Below, in pieces: positions 35,252-43,115 of a stretch of 64,000 bases of DNA (the first letter of the stretch is position 1; each line of letters starts with the position of its first letter). The stretch lies in contig CAZMMX010000006.1 of NCBI GenBank assembly GCA_964567485.1, positions 1 to 64,000 of the forward strand, written 5' to 3'. A program made the translations under genes and the position numbers. The DNA comes from UBA1413 sp964567485 (lineage in GTDB: Bacteria; Bacteroidota; Bacteroidia; Bacteroidales; Prolixibacteraceae). The notes under the pieces were generated by a model, which did no database searches, was not told the origin of the DNA, and saw nothing but the letters and a program-made list of their open reading frames with translations.

Positions 35252-37093
35252 TCATACCATCGCGGCCTCATGACAACGGACCATCTCGGCAGGGGCACCC
35301 TGACCATCGTCGATGGCCAGGGAGAGAGCTTCGGCCAGGTCGATTACCGGGATTTTCCGTTTCCCGGCAGCGAAAGTCTTCTTGCACAGCGGACAGGCGG
35401 TGACGATATAATCGGGTGACCGGGCCGCCAGAATATCATAGGCAGCGTCAGTGACCAGTTTGCGCTGTGCCGGTTTGATGGCCAGGTTAGCAAGACTCCC
35501 CCCGCAACACAGAGCATCCTTCCTTTCATGGTCTACCGCAACCAGGGTCGCCACCTGGCCGATGACCTGCCGCGGCTCCTCGTAAATCCCTGAACCACGT
35601 CCCAGATCACAGGGATCATGGTAACTCATCCTCAGGCGAGTGCGACGGAAAAGTGCGGGATTTTCCAGCGCCAGACGGCGGAAATAGCGGCTATGGTGTT
35701 CCACGGGAATCGGCAGCTGGTATTCTTCACGAAATACCTTATAGCAGATCGGACAGCTGACCAGGAGCATCGTCGCTCCCGACTCCCTGATCGCGGCGGT
35801 GGTGCGGCTGATGATTTCCCTCGCCTGATCCCGGAATCCCGCTTGCATGGCCGGCCGGCCACAACAGATATTCTCCTGATCATCGAGCATCCTGAAGGAA
35901 ATCCCGGCACCTTCCAGAACCTTAAAAACCCCCTCTTTGATTCCCGGGGTGAGATGGGTCATGCATCCGGCAAAATAGAGCACCTCCACCGCAGCTCCAC
36001 GGGCGACGTCGGGAGCCTTATAGTGGTATGCCGGTGAAATCCTGTTGGCCAACTCAGCCCGGGTGGCCAGCCTTAACTGGTCCACACCAATCTCTACCGG
36101 ACAAGCAGAACTGCAACGCCCGCATAAAAAGCAATTCTCGGCTGTTTCGCTCTCCAGCCGGCCATACCGCAGATCACGCAGGTAATAGACCGCCTGCGAA
36201 TGGCCAATCCCCGCATCGGCCGATAACTGGCACACATTGGTGCAAATGCCACAGCGGGAACAGCTGTTCACCTCAAAATCGCCGTATCCGTTGTCCCTTT
36301 CCGGGGTCCTCATCCCCCAGTGCTTCAGGAAAATCATCACCGCTTCGGTAAAAATATGCATGTACCTCGAAAAGGGAAGGGCAAAGAAAAAACCTCCCAG
36401 GGCGATGGAATAGGCCCACCAGGCAGGCATCAGCAGAACTTCGGGAGAGATGATGACAGACAGGGCTTTCCCCGACGACAGGGTGAAAAAGCCGCCACTT
36501 CCAGCCTGGGCGGCGGTGACACTTTCGGCCAGCCACCGCAGGGGAAAGATGAACCATAAAAAGGTCAGGGCCACACGGTCGGCAGCGATATGCCGGGTCG
36601 TTCGCTTCATCCCCAGTTTCTTCGACCTGAAACGCTTGTAAAAGGCCAAAAAGAGACCACTCAGCACAAATAGGAGAAGCAGGTCCATCAGGGTCAGGAA
36701 AAAATAACCCTTGAAGGTATGAGGAATGCCCGCAGGATAGAAATATTTAAAAAACACAGGCAGGTATGGAGGGTTGAACCCGTCATGGGTAAATAACATG
36801 GTCTCCAGTTTCCCCACGACGATCAGCAGGAACCATCCGAAAGCCAGGCTCATGTGCATATATCCCAGCCTCGGGTTAAAGCGGAAGATACGGCGGTGCA
36901 ACAAGCACTCGCTAAAAACCTCCCTGACGGCATACAGGGTCTTCGTTGAGAAGATGTTGGCAGGGAGGAGCCTGAAATCCCTGAGTTTTCCCTTGTGGAG
37001 CCATTTGGCGTACAACAGGGGCAGGGTGATGAAGATAAATGCCATGCCCGCCAAAAAAGGCCAAACGAACAACGGGTGGTCACTGAAGTTCAT
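35252..37093 (-). CDS. fused membrane cytochrome b-like / CCG heterodisulfide reductase subunit (DsrM-DsrK type)
   Basis: 613 residues in three parts. Residues 1-260 contain about five membrane helices with scattered His residues, resembling HdrE/DsrM/NarI haem b subunits. Two [4Fe-4S] motifs follow: CSRCGICTNVC (278-288) and CFLCGRCSSACP (321-332). Then come two intact CCG domains (AGCMTH...ICCGRP...CPIC and DPCDLG...LCCGG...CPLC), which in HdrB/HdrD bind non-cubane clusters for disulfide reduction. It probably links the quinone pool to a cytoplasmic thiol/disulfide reaction. The start at 37093 overlaps the upstream small HdrC gene by 14 bp; a start at 37168 is not supported. Last gene of the operon. 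Confidence 0.83.
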   Translation of the reverse strand: MNFSDHPLFVWPFLAGMAFIFITLPLLYAKWLHKGKLRDFRLLPANIFSTKTLYAVREVFSECLLHRRIFRFNPRLGYMHMSLAFGWFLLIVVGKLETMLFTHDGFNPPYLPVFFKYFYPAGIPHTFKGYFFLTLMDLLLLFVLSGLFLAFYKRFRSKKLGMKRTTRHIAADRVALTFLWFIFPLRWLAESVTAAQAGSGGFFTLSSGKALSVIISPEVLLMPAWWAYSIALGGFFFALPFSRYMHIFTEAVMIFLKHWGMRTPERDNGYGDFEVNSCSRCGICTNVCQLSADAGIGHSQAVYYLRDLRYGRLESETAENCFLCGRCSSACPVEIGVDQLRLATRAELANRISPAYHYKAPDVARGAAVEVLYFAGCMTHLTPGIKEGVFKVLEGAGISFRMLDDQENICCGRPAMQAGFRDQAREIISRTTAAIRESGATMLLVSCPICYKVFREEYQLPIPVEHHSRYFRRLALENPALFRRTRLRMSYHDPCDLGRGSGIYEEPRQVIGQVATLVAVDHERKDALCCGGSLANLAIKPAQRKLVTDAAYDILAARSPDYIVTACPLCKKTFAAGKRKIPVIDLAEALSLAIDDGQGAPAEMVRCHEAAMV

Positions 37094-37421
37094 ATAGTTC
37101 CTTTTTAAGGTTATAAATCGCCGAGCGTATATCGACATTCCTGGGGCACACCAGGGTGCATTTGCCACACAACAGGCAGGAGGCCGTCATCGTGCCGACA
37201 GGGGTGAGTTCTCCGCGGCATACCAACAAATGAACTACGCGGAAGTTCATTCCCTCTTTCTGCGCCGTACAGGTGGCGCTGCATCCTCCGCAGAAAATGC
37301 AGGAGGCCAGTGACGGCACTTTACGGAGAAGCCTGAAGTAGAGGTTCCTGTCGTTTTCATCGGGAACGATGAGCTTCGATTTCCCGGACTTAAATCCCCA
37401 TTTCTCATCGCTGGTGTTCAT
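37080..37421 (-). CDS. small HdrC-like 2x[4Fe-4S] protein
   Basis: 113 residues with two cluster motifs: CIFCGGCSATC (41-51; Thr replaces the usual Pro after the last Cys) and CLLCGKCTLVCP (82-93). It resembles the ferredoxin half of HdrC/QmoC without the membrane half. The next gene supplies a membrane domain, so the two together would approximate QmoC plus DsrK. It overlaps the QmoA-like gene upstream by 4 bp and the membrane gene downstream by 14 bp, indicating coupled translation. Confidence 0.85.
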   Translation of the reverse strand: MNTSDEKWGFKSGKSKLIVPDENDRNLYFRLLRKVPSLASCIFCGGCSATCTAQKEGMNFRVVHLLVCRGELTPVGTMTASCLLCGKCTLVCPRNVDIRSAIYNLKKELYELQ

Positions 37422-38476
37422 GCTCCGGAATTTAAATAACGGACCACAGAAAGGGCGGCAGCCCTCCCCTGGTTCACCGATTCAGGAATGGAAGCCGGGC
37501 CGGCACAGGCTCCCGCGATGAAAACCCCGCGGGCACTGCTCTCCCCGGGGCGCAGGTATATGTCGCTGCCCGCGGCAAACCCGGCAGCATCAGTGCCCAG
37601 GGATAGTGCATCATGCCACTCCCGGGGAATGGAGGGTTCCATGCCCACGAGCAGGACCATCCAGTCGGCGGTGATCTTCAGCGGCCTTCCCAGCAGCGTG
37701 TCCTCGGCTTTGATCTGGAGGGTCCCGCCCAGGGTGGGAGCAGCCTCTGAAACCCTGCCCCTGATAAAGGTGATGCCGTATTTTTCCTGGGCTTCCTGGT
37801 ATAACTCCTCGTATCCTGAGCCAAACATCCGCAGATCCATATAAAAATTGACCACCTCGCACGAAGGATAACGCTCCTTCACGGAAATGGCCTGTTTGAC
37901 GCCGGTAATGCAGCACACCCGGGAACAGTAGAGGTTTCCGGACTTGGCATCACGTGATCCTACGCAATGGACAAATGCCACCCTCCCGGGGGAACACCCG
38001 TCGACAGACAAACCTTCACCACCTTCTTCCATCCGCCGCTCCAGGTCTGGGGACGTGATCACCTGCGGATAAATCCCATATCCGTATTCTTCCTTGAGGG
38101 AAGCGTCAAACAACCGGAATCCCGTGGCCAGTACAAGAGCCCCGTACTCGCGGGAATCCCCGCCTTCAGTAGTCACCCTGAAGCCTTCCCTTTCCCGGGT
38201 GATCTCCTTCACTCCCGAAGAGGTCCTCAGATGAAGCCCTGTGGCTGTGATCTCCTGCAGCAGAGCCTTTCTTACCCTGACGGCAGCTTCTCTTCCGGGG
38301 AAGAGGGCATGCCAGCGGTTAAGGTGCCCTCCGGCCGTATGCTCCTTCTCATACACGTCGACATCGACCCCCGCCTGCTTCAGAGCTGCCGCTGCCGATA
38401 TCCCGGCGACCCCGGCCCCTATGACCGCCACATTGAGAAGACCAGGAAGGTCTGATAAGGATCTTTGCATGTGCAT
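37418..38476 (-). CDS. short HdrA/QmoA-like FAD and Fe-S oxidoreductase
   Basis: 352 residues. The FAD-binding Rossmann motif GAGVAGISAAAALKQAG lies at 20-36, with a second nucleotide segment GALVLATGF (112-120). The HdrA/QmoA cluster motif has Cys171, Cys184, Cys188 and Cys189 (CVGSRD...YCSRVCC). It ends in the flavin-binding GVFIAGACAGPASIPESV. It lacks the N-terminal and C-terminal ferredoxin domains of methanogen HdrA and so is closest in layout to QmoA of sulfate reducers. No MvhD, FlxABCD or hydrogenase genes are nearby. I chose 38476; a TTG at 38500 would overlap the upstream gene. Confidence 0.82.
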   Translation of the reverse strand: MHMQRSLSDLPGLLNVAVIGAGVAGISAAAALKQAGVDVDVYEKEHTAGGHLNRWHALFPGREAAVRVRKALLQEITATGLHLRTSSGVKEITREREGFRVTTEGGDSREYGALVLATGFRLFDASLKEEYGYGIYPQVITSPDLERRMEEGGEGLSVDGCSPGRVAFVHCVGSRDAKSGNLYCSRVCCITGVKQAISVKERYPSCEVVNFYMDLRMFGSGYEELYQEAQEKYGITFIRGRVSEAAPTLGGTLQIKAEDTLLGRPLKITADWMVLLVGMEPSIPREWHDALSLGTDAAGFAAGSDIYLRPGESSARGVFIAGACAGPASIPESVNQGRAAALSVVRYLNSGA

Positions 38477-38487
38477 TTGTTTATTGA

Positions 38488-39585
38488 TCAGATACAGCAA
38501 TAGTCGGGCACCATAGGCTTTCCCATGTATTTGCCTTTGCTGCTCAGGTATTTTTCTTCCGGGGAATAGGCAATTCCCATCTTCTTCAAAAGGGGTTCGG
38601 CATCTACCTGGTGCATTTGCAATCCCAGATCCCAGGGATTGTATCCCAGAACCAGACCGGCCATCTCCTCATAGGTCAGCACGGGGATTCCCCTGCCGTC
38701 GGCACCGAAGGTCACCCCTTCCATTTCCCCCATGGTATATTGCCATTTATCCATGAACATGGTACACCCGGGACAGTTGGCTACGATGAAATCGGGTTTA
38801 TAGGGAGCCAATGATTCCAGCTTTTTACGGGTGTTGGCCACCGAGTAGCCCCTGTTTTCACGGATGACATAATGGCGGAAACCGAAACCACAACAATGCC
38901 TTCGCTCGGGATAATCTACCAATTCACCTCCCCAGGCCTCCACCATACCACTGAGGACTTTTGGAAATTCAGCTCCCCCCACCCCCTTGTCGGGGAAAAT
39001 CTTGGCATAATGGCATCCGACATGTTCGGCAATACGCAGGGGAGCCACTCCTCCGCGGCAAGAAAGCGAATATTGCGCCTGCTCAAAAATCTCGTTCCTG
39101 AATTTATAAATGGCATCGGAAGTATGTACCAGGTTCTCGGGAATCTGAAACTCTCTTTTCGTAGCCTTCCACAGATGATCACGCGTCTGGGCCAGAATTT
39201 CGGGGTGGTGCTCCCACATGTGCAGGATCTCATTGTAAATACCGAAGGAGGTGACACAGGAAACCAGAAAATTCTTGTAGCCGGCTTCAGTCATCAGGGC
39301 AAAATGACGAGCCACCACCGTCATGATGGTCTGCAGAGGTATAACATCAGAGTGGTAGGCAATGCCCGTGCACGAAGTGTGCCGGGGATCATCGAACACC
39401 TCCTTTCCCAGGTTATCACGCATGATTCGCAGAAATGCCGCCTCTGACCCCGGGAAAAAGGTCTGCCTGATACAACTCCGTACGAAATAAAAATGATCGT
39501 CGGCAATCTTCTTCTGGTAATTCTGCCAGGAAATCTTTTCGGTTTTGTCGTTCATGGGATTATGTTGTTCCTTGTTAACAGCCAT
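38488..39585 (-). CDS. HdrB-like CCG-domain protein
   Basis: 365 residues with two CCG-type halves. The C-terminal half is intact: Cys191, Cys231-232 and Cys271/Cys274 (GCHYAK, HCCGFG, NCPGC). The N-terminal half keeps only single cysteines at 38, 72 and 110 where a full motif would have five, so probably one non-cubane cluster is bound. In HdrB such clusters cleave a disulfide; in relatives they act in membrane attachment or electron transfer. The middle gene between an HdrC and an HdrA, giving a complete HdrCBA set. An alternative start is 39555. Confidence 0.82.
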   Translation of the reverse strand: MAVNKEQHNPMNDKTEKISWQNYQKKIADDHFYFVRSCIRQTFFPGSEAAFLRIMRDNLGKEVFDDPRHTSCTGIAYHSDVIPLQTIMTVVARHFALMTEAGYKNFLVSCVTSFGIYNEILHMWEHHPEILAQTRDHLWKATKREFQIPENLVHTSDAIYKFRNEIFEQAQYSLSCRGGVAPLRIAEHVGCHYAKIFPDKGVGGAEFPKVLSGMVEAWGGELVDYPERRHCCGFGFRHYVIRENRGYSVANTRKKLESLAPYKPDFIVANCPGCTMFMDKWQYTMGEMEGVTFGADGRGIPVLTYEEMAGLVLGYNPWDLGLQMHQVDAEPLLKKMGIAYSPEEKYLSSKGKYMGKPMVPDYCCI

Positions 39586-39713
39586 ATCGGCCCCCTGTGA
39601 TGGCTCTATTTTTTCGGTTATTGGCCGTTTTTTTTTGTCGCAATGAAGAAGTGCTGCAATTTCATTCCTGTTGATGATGTCATGAACATGGCTGTTTCAG
39701 CAGAATGACGGTT

Positions 39714-40328
39714 TTACTCTTCTTCACTGTAATATTCGATCAACTGGAACATCTTTTCGCCCCCGGTTTCCCGGAAGATGCTCCGCAATTCCTCCATCGA
39801 CTGGTCGTCGATTTTCCTGACAGCCCCGGCGCCCTCCCGGTATAGCGAGGCCCCCAGACGGTCATATACCTCTTTACGGTTTTCATACACCCACTCCCAC
39901 ACGGTTCCCTGCTCGGGGTGTTTTTCAGGCTCCAGGGTATCGGGGTGGACACAATACCCCAGTTTCAGGATGTTTTCTCCCACAGTGCGCTTAACAATAA
40001 TCTGCTGTCTTCCCATCCTGGAGTGAATGAAATTGCCGGTTTCCTGAGACACTTTCCTCAGAGCCTGAATCACCATTCCCGGGGTGTTATCGCGTGGACA
40101 GCGGGTTTTGCAGGACATACACTGTCCGCAGCACCAGATGGTGTCACTGCGCAGAAGAGCCTCCAGTTCTTCCTCTCTGTGCTTCTGGACAATGATCATT
40201 ACTTTCCGGGGATCGTAATCAAAGAATTCCGCAGCCGGACAGATCGCGGTGCAAACGCCACAACTGATACAAGCCTTCAGACCATCCCGGAACCTTACAT
40301 CTTCCTTCAGCAATTCATAGTAACTCAT
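39714..40328 (-). CDS. HdrC-like 2x[4Fe-4S] protein
   Basis: 204 residues with CISCGVCTAICP (20-31) and CCGQCMSCKTRCP (66-78), then a helical C-terminal part of about 120 residues. In heterodisulfide reductases HdrC passes electrons from HdrA to HdrB. First gene of the five-gene redox operon and the one nearest the two-component system. It is followed by a 128-bp spacer before the HdrB gene, the only sizeable gap in the operon. Confidence 0.85.
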   Translation of the reverse strand: MSYYELLKEDVRFRDGLKACISCGVCTAICPAAEFFDYDPRKVMIIVQKHREEELEALLRSDTIWCCGQCMSCKTRCPRDNTPGMVIQALRKVSQETGNFIHSRMGRQQIIVKRTVGENILKLGYCVHPDTLEPEKHPEQGTVWEWVYENRKEVYDRLGASLYREGAGAVRKIDDQSMEELRSIFRETGGEKMFQLIEYYSEEE

Positions 40329-40411
40329 AGAATTAAGATCATTCTGCTTAGTTACTTCAAAGCTACTCCACCCCTTCTTGCCGGGAAAGAGTAAAAAATC
40401 CTATTTTTCAA

Positions 40412-40429
40412 GTAAGCACAAATACTTAC
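40412..40429. promoter_or_regulatory. inverted repeat upstream of the redox operon (putative response-regulator site)
   Basis: GTAAG and CTTAC arms separated by 8 bp (CACAAATA) lie 84-101 bp before the HdrC start and about 52 bp after the response-regulator stop. The position suits an activator site. Evidence is the symmetry and location only. Confidence 0.35.
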
Positions 40430-40481
40430 AGAAAACATAGAATTTTGAAAATCATGGGTAAGGGTGGGCTTCCTGCCGTGT

Positions 40482-41117
40482 TTACCTGACGTAATTGTTC
40501 TTCATGGCCCAGGCCACCAGTTTGGCTGTGTTGCGGCAGTGGGTCTTGTCCAGAATGTTGGCGCGGTGCTTTTCGACAGTCCGCTTGCTCAGGAAGAGTT
40601 TCTCGGCTATTTCCCCGGCAGGAAATCCGGCACAAATCAGCTCAACGATCTGGATTTCACGATCCGAAAGGATTTCATCCTTTATCACCGGGGGCTGTGC
40701 CACCAGGGAATAGAGCATCTCCTGCGAAAAGCAGTTTTCCCCCTCTACGACCCTGTCGATGGTGCGCGTGACCTCAGCAATGTCCGAATCCTTCCGCAAA
40801 AAACCTTTGGCTCCGGCCTGTATCATTTTCAGATAGTATTCCTGCTCTCCATACATCGAAAGGGCAATGATCCTGATGCCAGGGTATAGGGCCATCGCCC
40901 TGGTGGTGGCTTCAATGCCATCCATCCCCGGCATGGAAATATCCATCAGGATGACGTCAGGAACCTCTGATTTCAGTTTTTCCAGAAACTCGGTACCACT
41001 GCAGGCTTCCCATAGTATGGTGATGCGATGGGTACTCTTCCGCAGAAGAGAGACCAGTCCTTCCCTGAAAAGCTTGTGGTCGTCTACAACGGCAAGCGTG
41101 ATCTCCCCATTTTTCAT
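40482..41117 (-). CDS. NarL/FixJ-type response regulator
   Basis: 211 residues. The receiver domain has phospho-acceptor Asp59 (ILMDISMPGMDG), acidic pair VDDHK and Lys in AKGFLRK. A C-terminal LuxR-type HTH follows (LSDREIQIVELICAGFPAGEIAEKLFLSKRTVEKHRANIL). It is translated with the histidine kinase through a 4-bp overlap. It lies directly upstream of the Hdr-like operon in the same direction, which is its most likely target. Confidence 0.93.
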   Translation of the reverse strand: MKNGEITLAVVDDHKLFREGLVSLLRKSTHRITILWEACSGTEFLEKLKSEVPDVILMDISMPGMDGIEATTRAMALYPGIRIIALSMYGEQEYYLKMIQAGAKGFLRKDSDIAEVTRTIDRVVEGENCFSQEMLYSLVAQPPVIKDEILSDREIQIVELICAGFPAGEIAEKLFLSKRTVEKHRANILDKTHCRNTAKLVAWAMKNNYVR

Positions 41118-42094
41118 ACTTGTTCCTCCCTTTCTGTGATGTCGAAGTTGGCGGCCTGGCAGGTCACGGTCACGGAAAAACCGCGTTCCCCGGCATCTGA
41201 CAATTCCATTTTGCCGTCAATAGCTTTCAGCCTTGACTCTATATTACTGAATCCCATTCCTTTGTGCCCTGAAATACCGACTCCTGAAGGCAGTCCTTTC
41301 CCATTATCGTTGTACTGGAGGAAAAGATACCCTCCTGCCTGTCTGAGGCGTATCCTGATCTCCGAGGCTCCACTGTGAATCAGCGTATTGTTGATCAGCT
41401 CACACAAAACCCTGTATAGGGCGATTTCCACGGTAGGATGAAACCGTCGTTCTCCGATATTGCCTTCAATATCGATGGAGATCACCTTGCTTTCGGCGAT
41501 TTTCCCGGCAAAGGCCTTGACGGCACTCAGCAACCCGAAATTTTCCAGAACATGGGGACTCAGGTTATTGGAGATTTCCCTGACGGCGGCAATCGACTCA
41601 TTGGCCACCTGCTTCATCCCCGATATCATCTCCTGCTGCGAATGGTCGCCGCTCCAATCAAGGGCCGAAATCGACATCTTCAAATTGGATAATAGCGGCC
41701 CCAGTCCGTCATGAAGCTCTTTGGCAATCCTCTTCCTTTCAGCCTCCTCGGTTTTGATGATGGCTTCAAGCACCTTGCGGTCCATCTCGTTCCTCAGATT
41801 GTCGGCATCGCGCAGCTTGTTGAATATCTTATTGATAAAGGCAATTCCTACCAGAAGACAGAGAGAAATGGCCACCCCCATCCAGCTGATGGCCAACCCA
41901 AAGGTGCTCTCCACGATGACGCCGTCAACCACCTGGGGCAGTTCATAGACCAATCTCACCGCCATCATCAGAAAAGCTGCCGATATCAGGATCCATGAAA
42001 TATTGAAACGGGTGCGCTTGATGAGTCCGATGGCAATCAGGGCGGTGGCCACTTGCATGGCTACAGAGAGAAGCAGGGCAATTTTCAGGTACAT
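41114..42094 (-). CDS. HisKA_3-type sensor histidine kinase
   Basis: 326 residues. Three predicted membrane helices lie within 1-90 with little periplasmic sequence, so sensing is probably within or at the membrane. A coiled linker and the dimerisation/phosphotransfer motif ERKRIAKELHDGLG (His128) follow. The ATPase domain has the N box LCELINNTLIHSGA and G box DNGKGLP. Pairs with the NarL-type regulator. A membrane-embedded input would suit sensing of redox state or quinone, but that is inference. Confidence 0.9.
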   Translation of the reverse strand: MYLKIALLLSVAMQVATALIAIGLIKRTRFNISWILISAAFLMMAVRLVYELPQVVDGVIVESTFGLAISWMGVAISLCLLVGIAFINKIFNKLRDADNLRNEMDRKVLEAIIKTEEAERKRIAKELHDGLGPLLSNLKMSISALDWSGDHSQQEMISGMKQVANESIAAVREISNNLSPHVLENFGLLSAVKAFAGKIAESKVISIDIEGNIGERRFHPTVEIALYRVLCELINNTLIHSGASEIRIRLRQAGGYLFLQYNDNGKGLPSGVGISGHKGMGFSNIESRLKAIDGKMELSDAGERGFSVTVTCQAANFDITEREEQV

Positions 42095-42139
42095 ATGATC
42101 AACCTCTTTGTTCTGAAGAGCTCCATTTTCCGGCAGTCA

Positions 42140-42928
42140 CTACCAGCCGGGGCCTTCCGTTTTTCCTTCGAAGACAAAAGCCGCCGGACCACGGAGCCAT
42201 ATGTCGGTGAATATTTCTCCATTAGTGCGAAAGGAAACCGCCAGTTTCCCCCCCTTGGCTGTTACGCCGAAACGGCCCGCGGTGAGCCCTGAACGCAGGG
42301 CAGCACTCAGCGCCGAAGCCGTGATGCCGGTACCACAGGCTAGAGTCTCATCTTCCACACCCCTTTCATAAGTATAGACCGTCAAATGGTCTCCCTCCTG
42401 TTTTACGAAATTGACGTTGGTTCCTTTCTCCATGAAGCGGCTGCTGTAACGCACGGCTCTTCCCTCCCTGACCACGTCGAGGCCATCGAGAGTGTCGAGA
42501 AACCGGACAAAATGGGGAGATCCCGTGTCGAGGAAAAACTCATCGCCGGCAGCTTCCACTTGCGTAACATCCGACATTCTGAGGCTGATGTCGCCGTCTT
42601 CCTCAAAAATGGCTTCATGGACGCCGTCGACGGCCATAAAGGTAACCTTATCGCCGCCGATTCCCAGTTTACGGGCAAATGCCGCAATACAACGGCCACC
42701 GTTCCCGCACATGCTGGCCTCCCGGCCGTCGGAATTGAAATAACGCATCTCAAAATCATATCCCGGCAACGCCTGCAACAGCATCAGTCCGTCGGCACCA
42801 ATGCCAAAGCGTCGGTCGCACAGCCAGGAAATCAGTGAAATATTGTCAGCCCCAAATGTCATCCCCCGGTTGTCGATGAGGACAAAATCATTACCGGCAC
42901 CATGATATTTATAGAATTCTAACCTCAT
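42140..42928 (-). CDS. dapF: diaminopimelate epimerase
   Basis: Converts LL- to meso-diaminopimelate for lysine and peptidoglycan. 262 residues. The two catalytic cysteines are Cys74 (SMCGNGGRC) and Cys198 (LACGTGI), and the N-terminus KYHGAGNDFVLID is typical. It sits 45 bp upstream of the kinase gene on the same strand and is divergent from degP. Confidence 0.95.
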   Translation of the reverse strand: MRLEFYKYHGAGNDFVLIDNRGMTFGADNISLISWLCDRRFGIGADGLMLLQALPGYDFEMRYFNSDGREASMCGNGGRCIAAFARKLGIGGDKVTFMAVDGVHEAIFEEDGDISLRMSDVTQVEAAGDEFFLDTGSPHFVRFLDTLDGLDVVREGRAVRYSSRFMEKGTNVNFVKQEGDHLTVYTYERGVEDETLACGTGITASALSAALRSGLTAGRFGVTAKGGKLAVSFRTNGEIFTDIWLRGPAAFVFEGKTEGPGW

Positions 42929-42954
42929 TATCAGTATTTTTTACGCTTTACCGG

Positions 42955-42962
42955 CAAAAATA
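42955..42962 (-). promoter_or_regulatory. dapF promoter -7 element
   Basis: TATTTTTG on the minus strand, an exact TAnnTTTG match 26 bp upstream of the dapF start. Confidence 0.5.
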
Positions 42963-43052
42963 CACAAAATCCCAGGGCAAATTTTAACATTTTGCCCGGT
43001 GGGCTGTTAAAATATGTAAAATCCCTTGTTTGCGCCGTTTCGGCAGAAACAG

Positions 43053-43067
43053 TGGCAGAATTTTTGC
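43053..43067 (+). promoter_or_regulatory. possible sigma54-type -24/-12 element before degP
   Basis: TGGCAGAATTTTTGC places GG and GC with the required 10-bp spacing and matches TGGCAC-N5-TTGC except for one base. The expected start lies about 35 bp before the ATG. The same bases also include AATTTTTG, a 7-of-8 match to TAnnTTTG, so a primary-sigma promoter is an alternative. Confidence 0.3.
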
Positions 43068-43115
43068 GTTTAATATACGACTTAAAAACAATGTTTAACG
43101 ATAAAGCAAAACACC

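Noticed and set aside
40496..40502. NarL-like heptamer near the response-regulator stop
   Set aside because: A single 7-bp match to an E. coli consensus is expected by chance, and binding rules may differ in Bacteroidetes.
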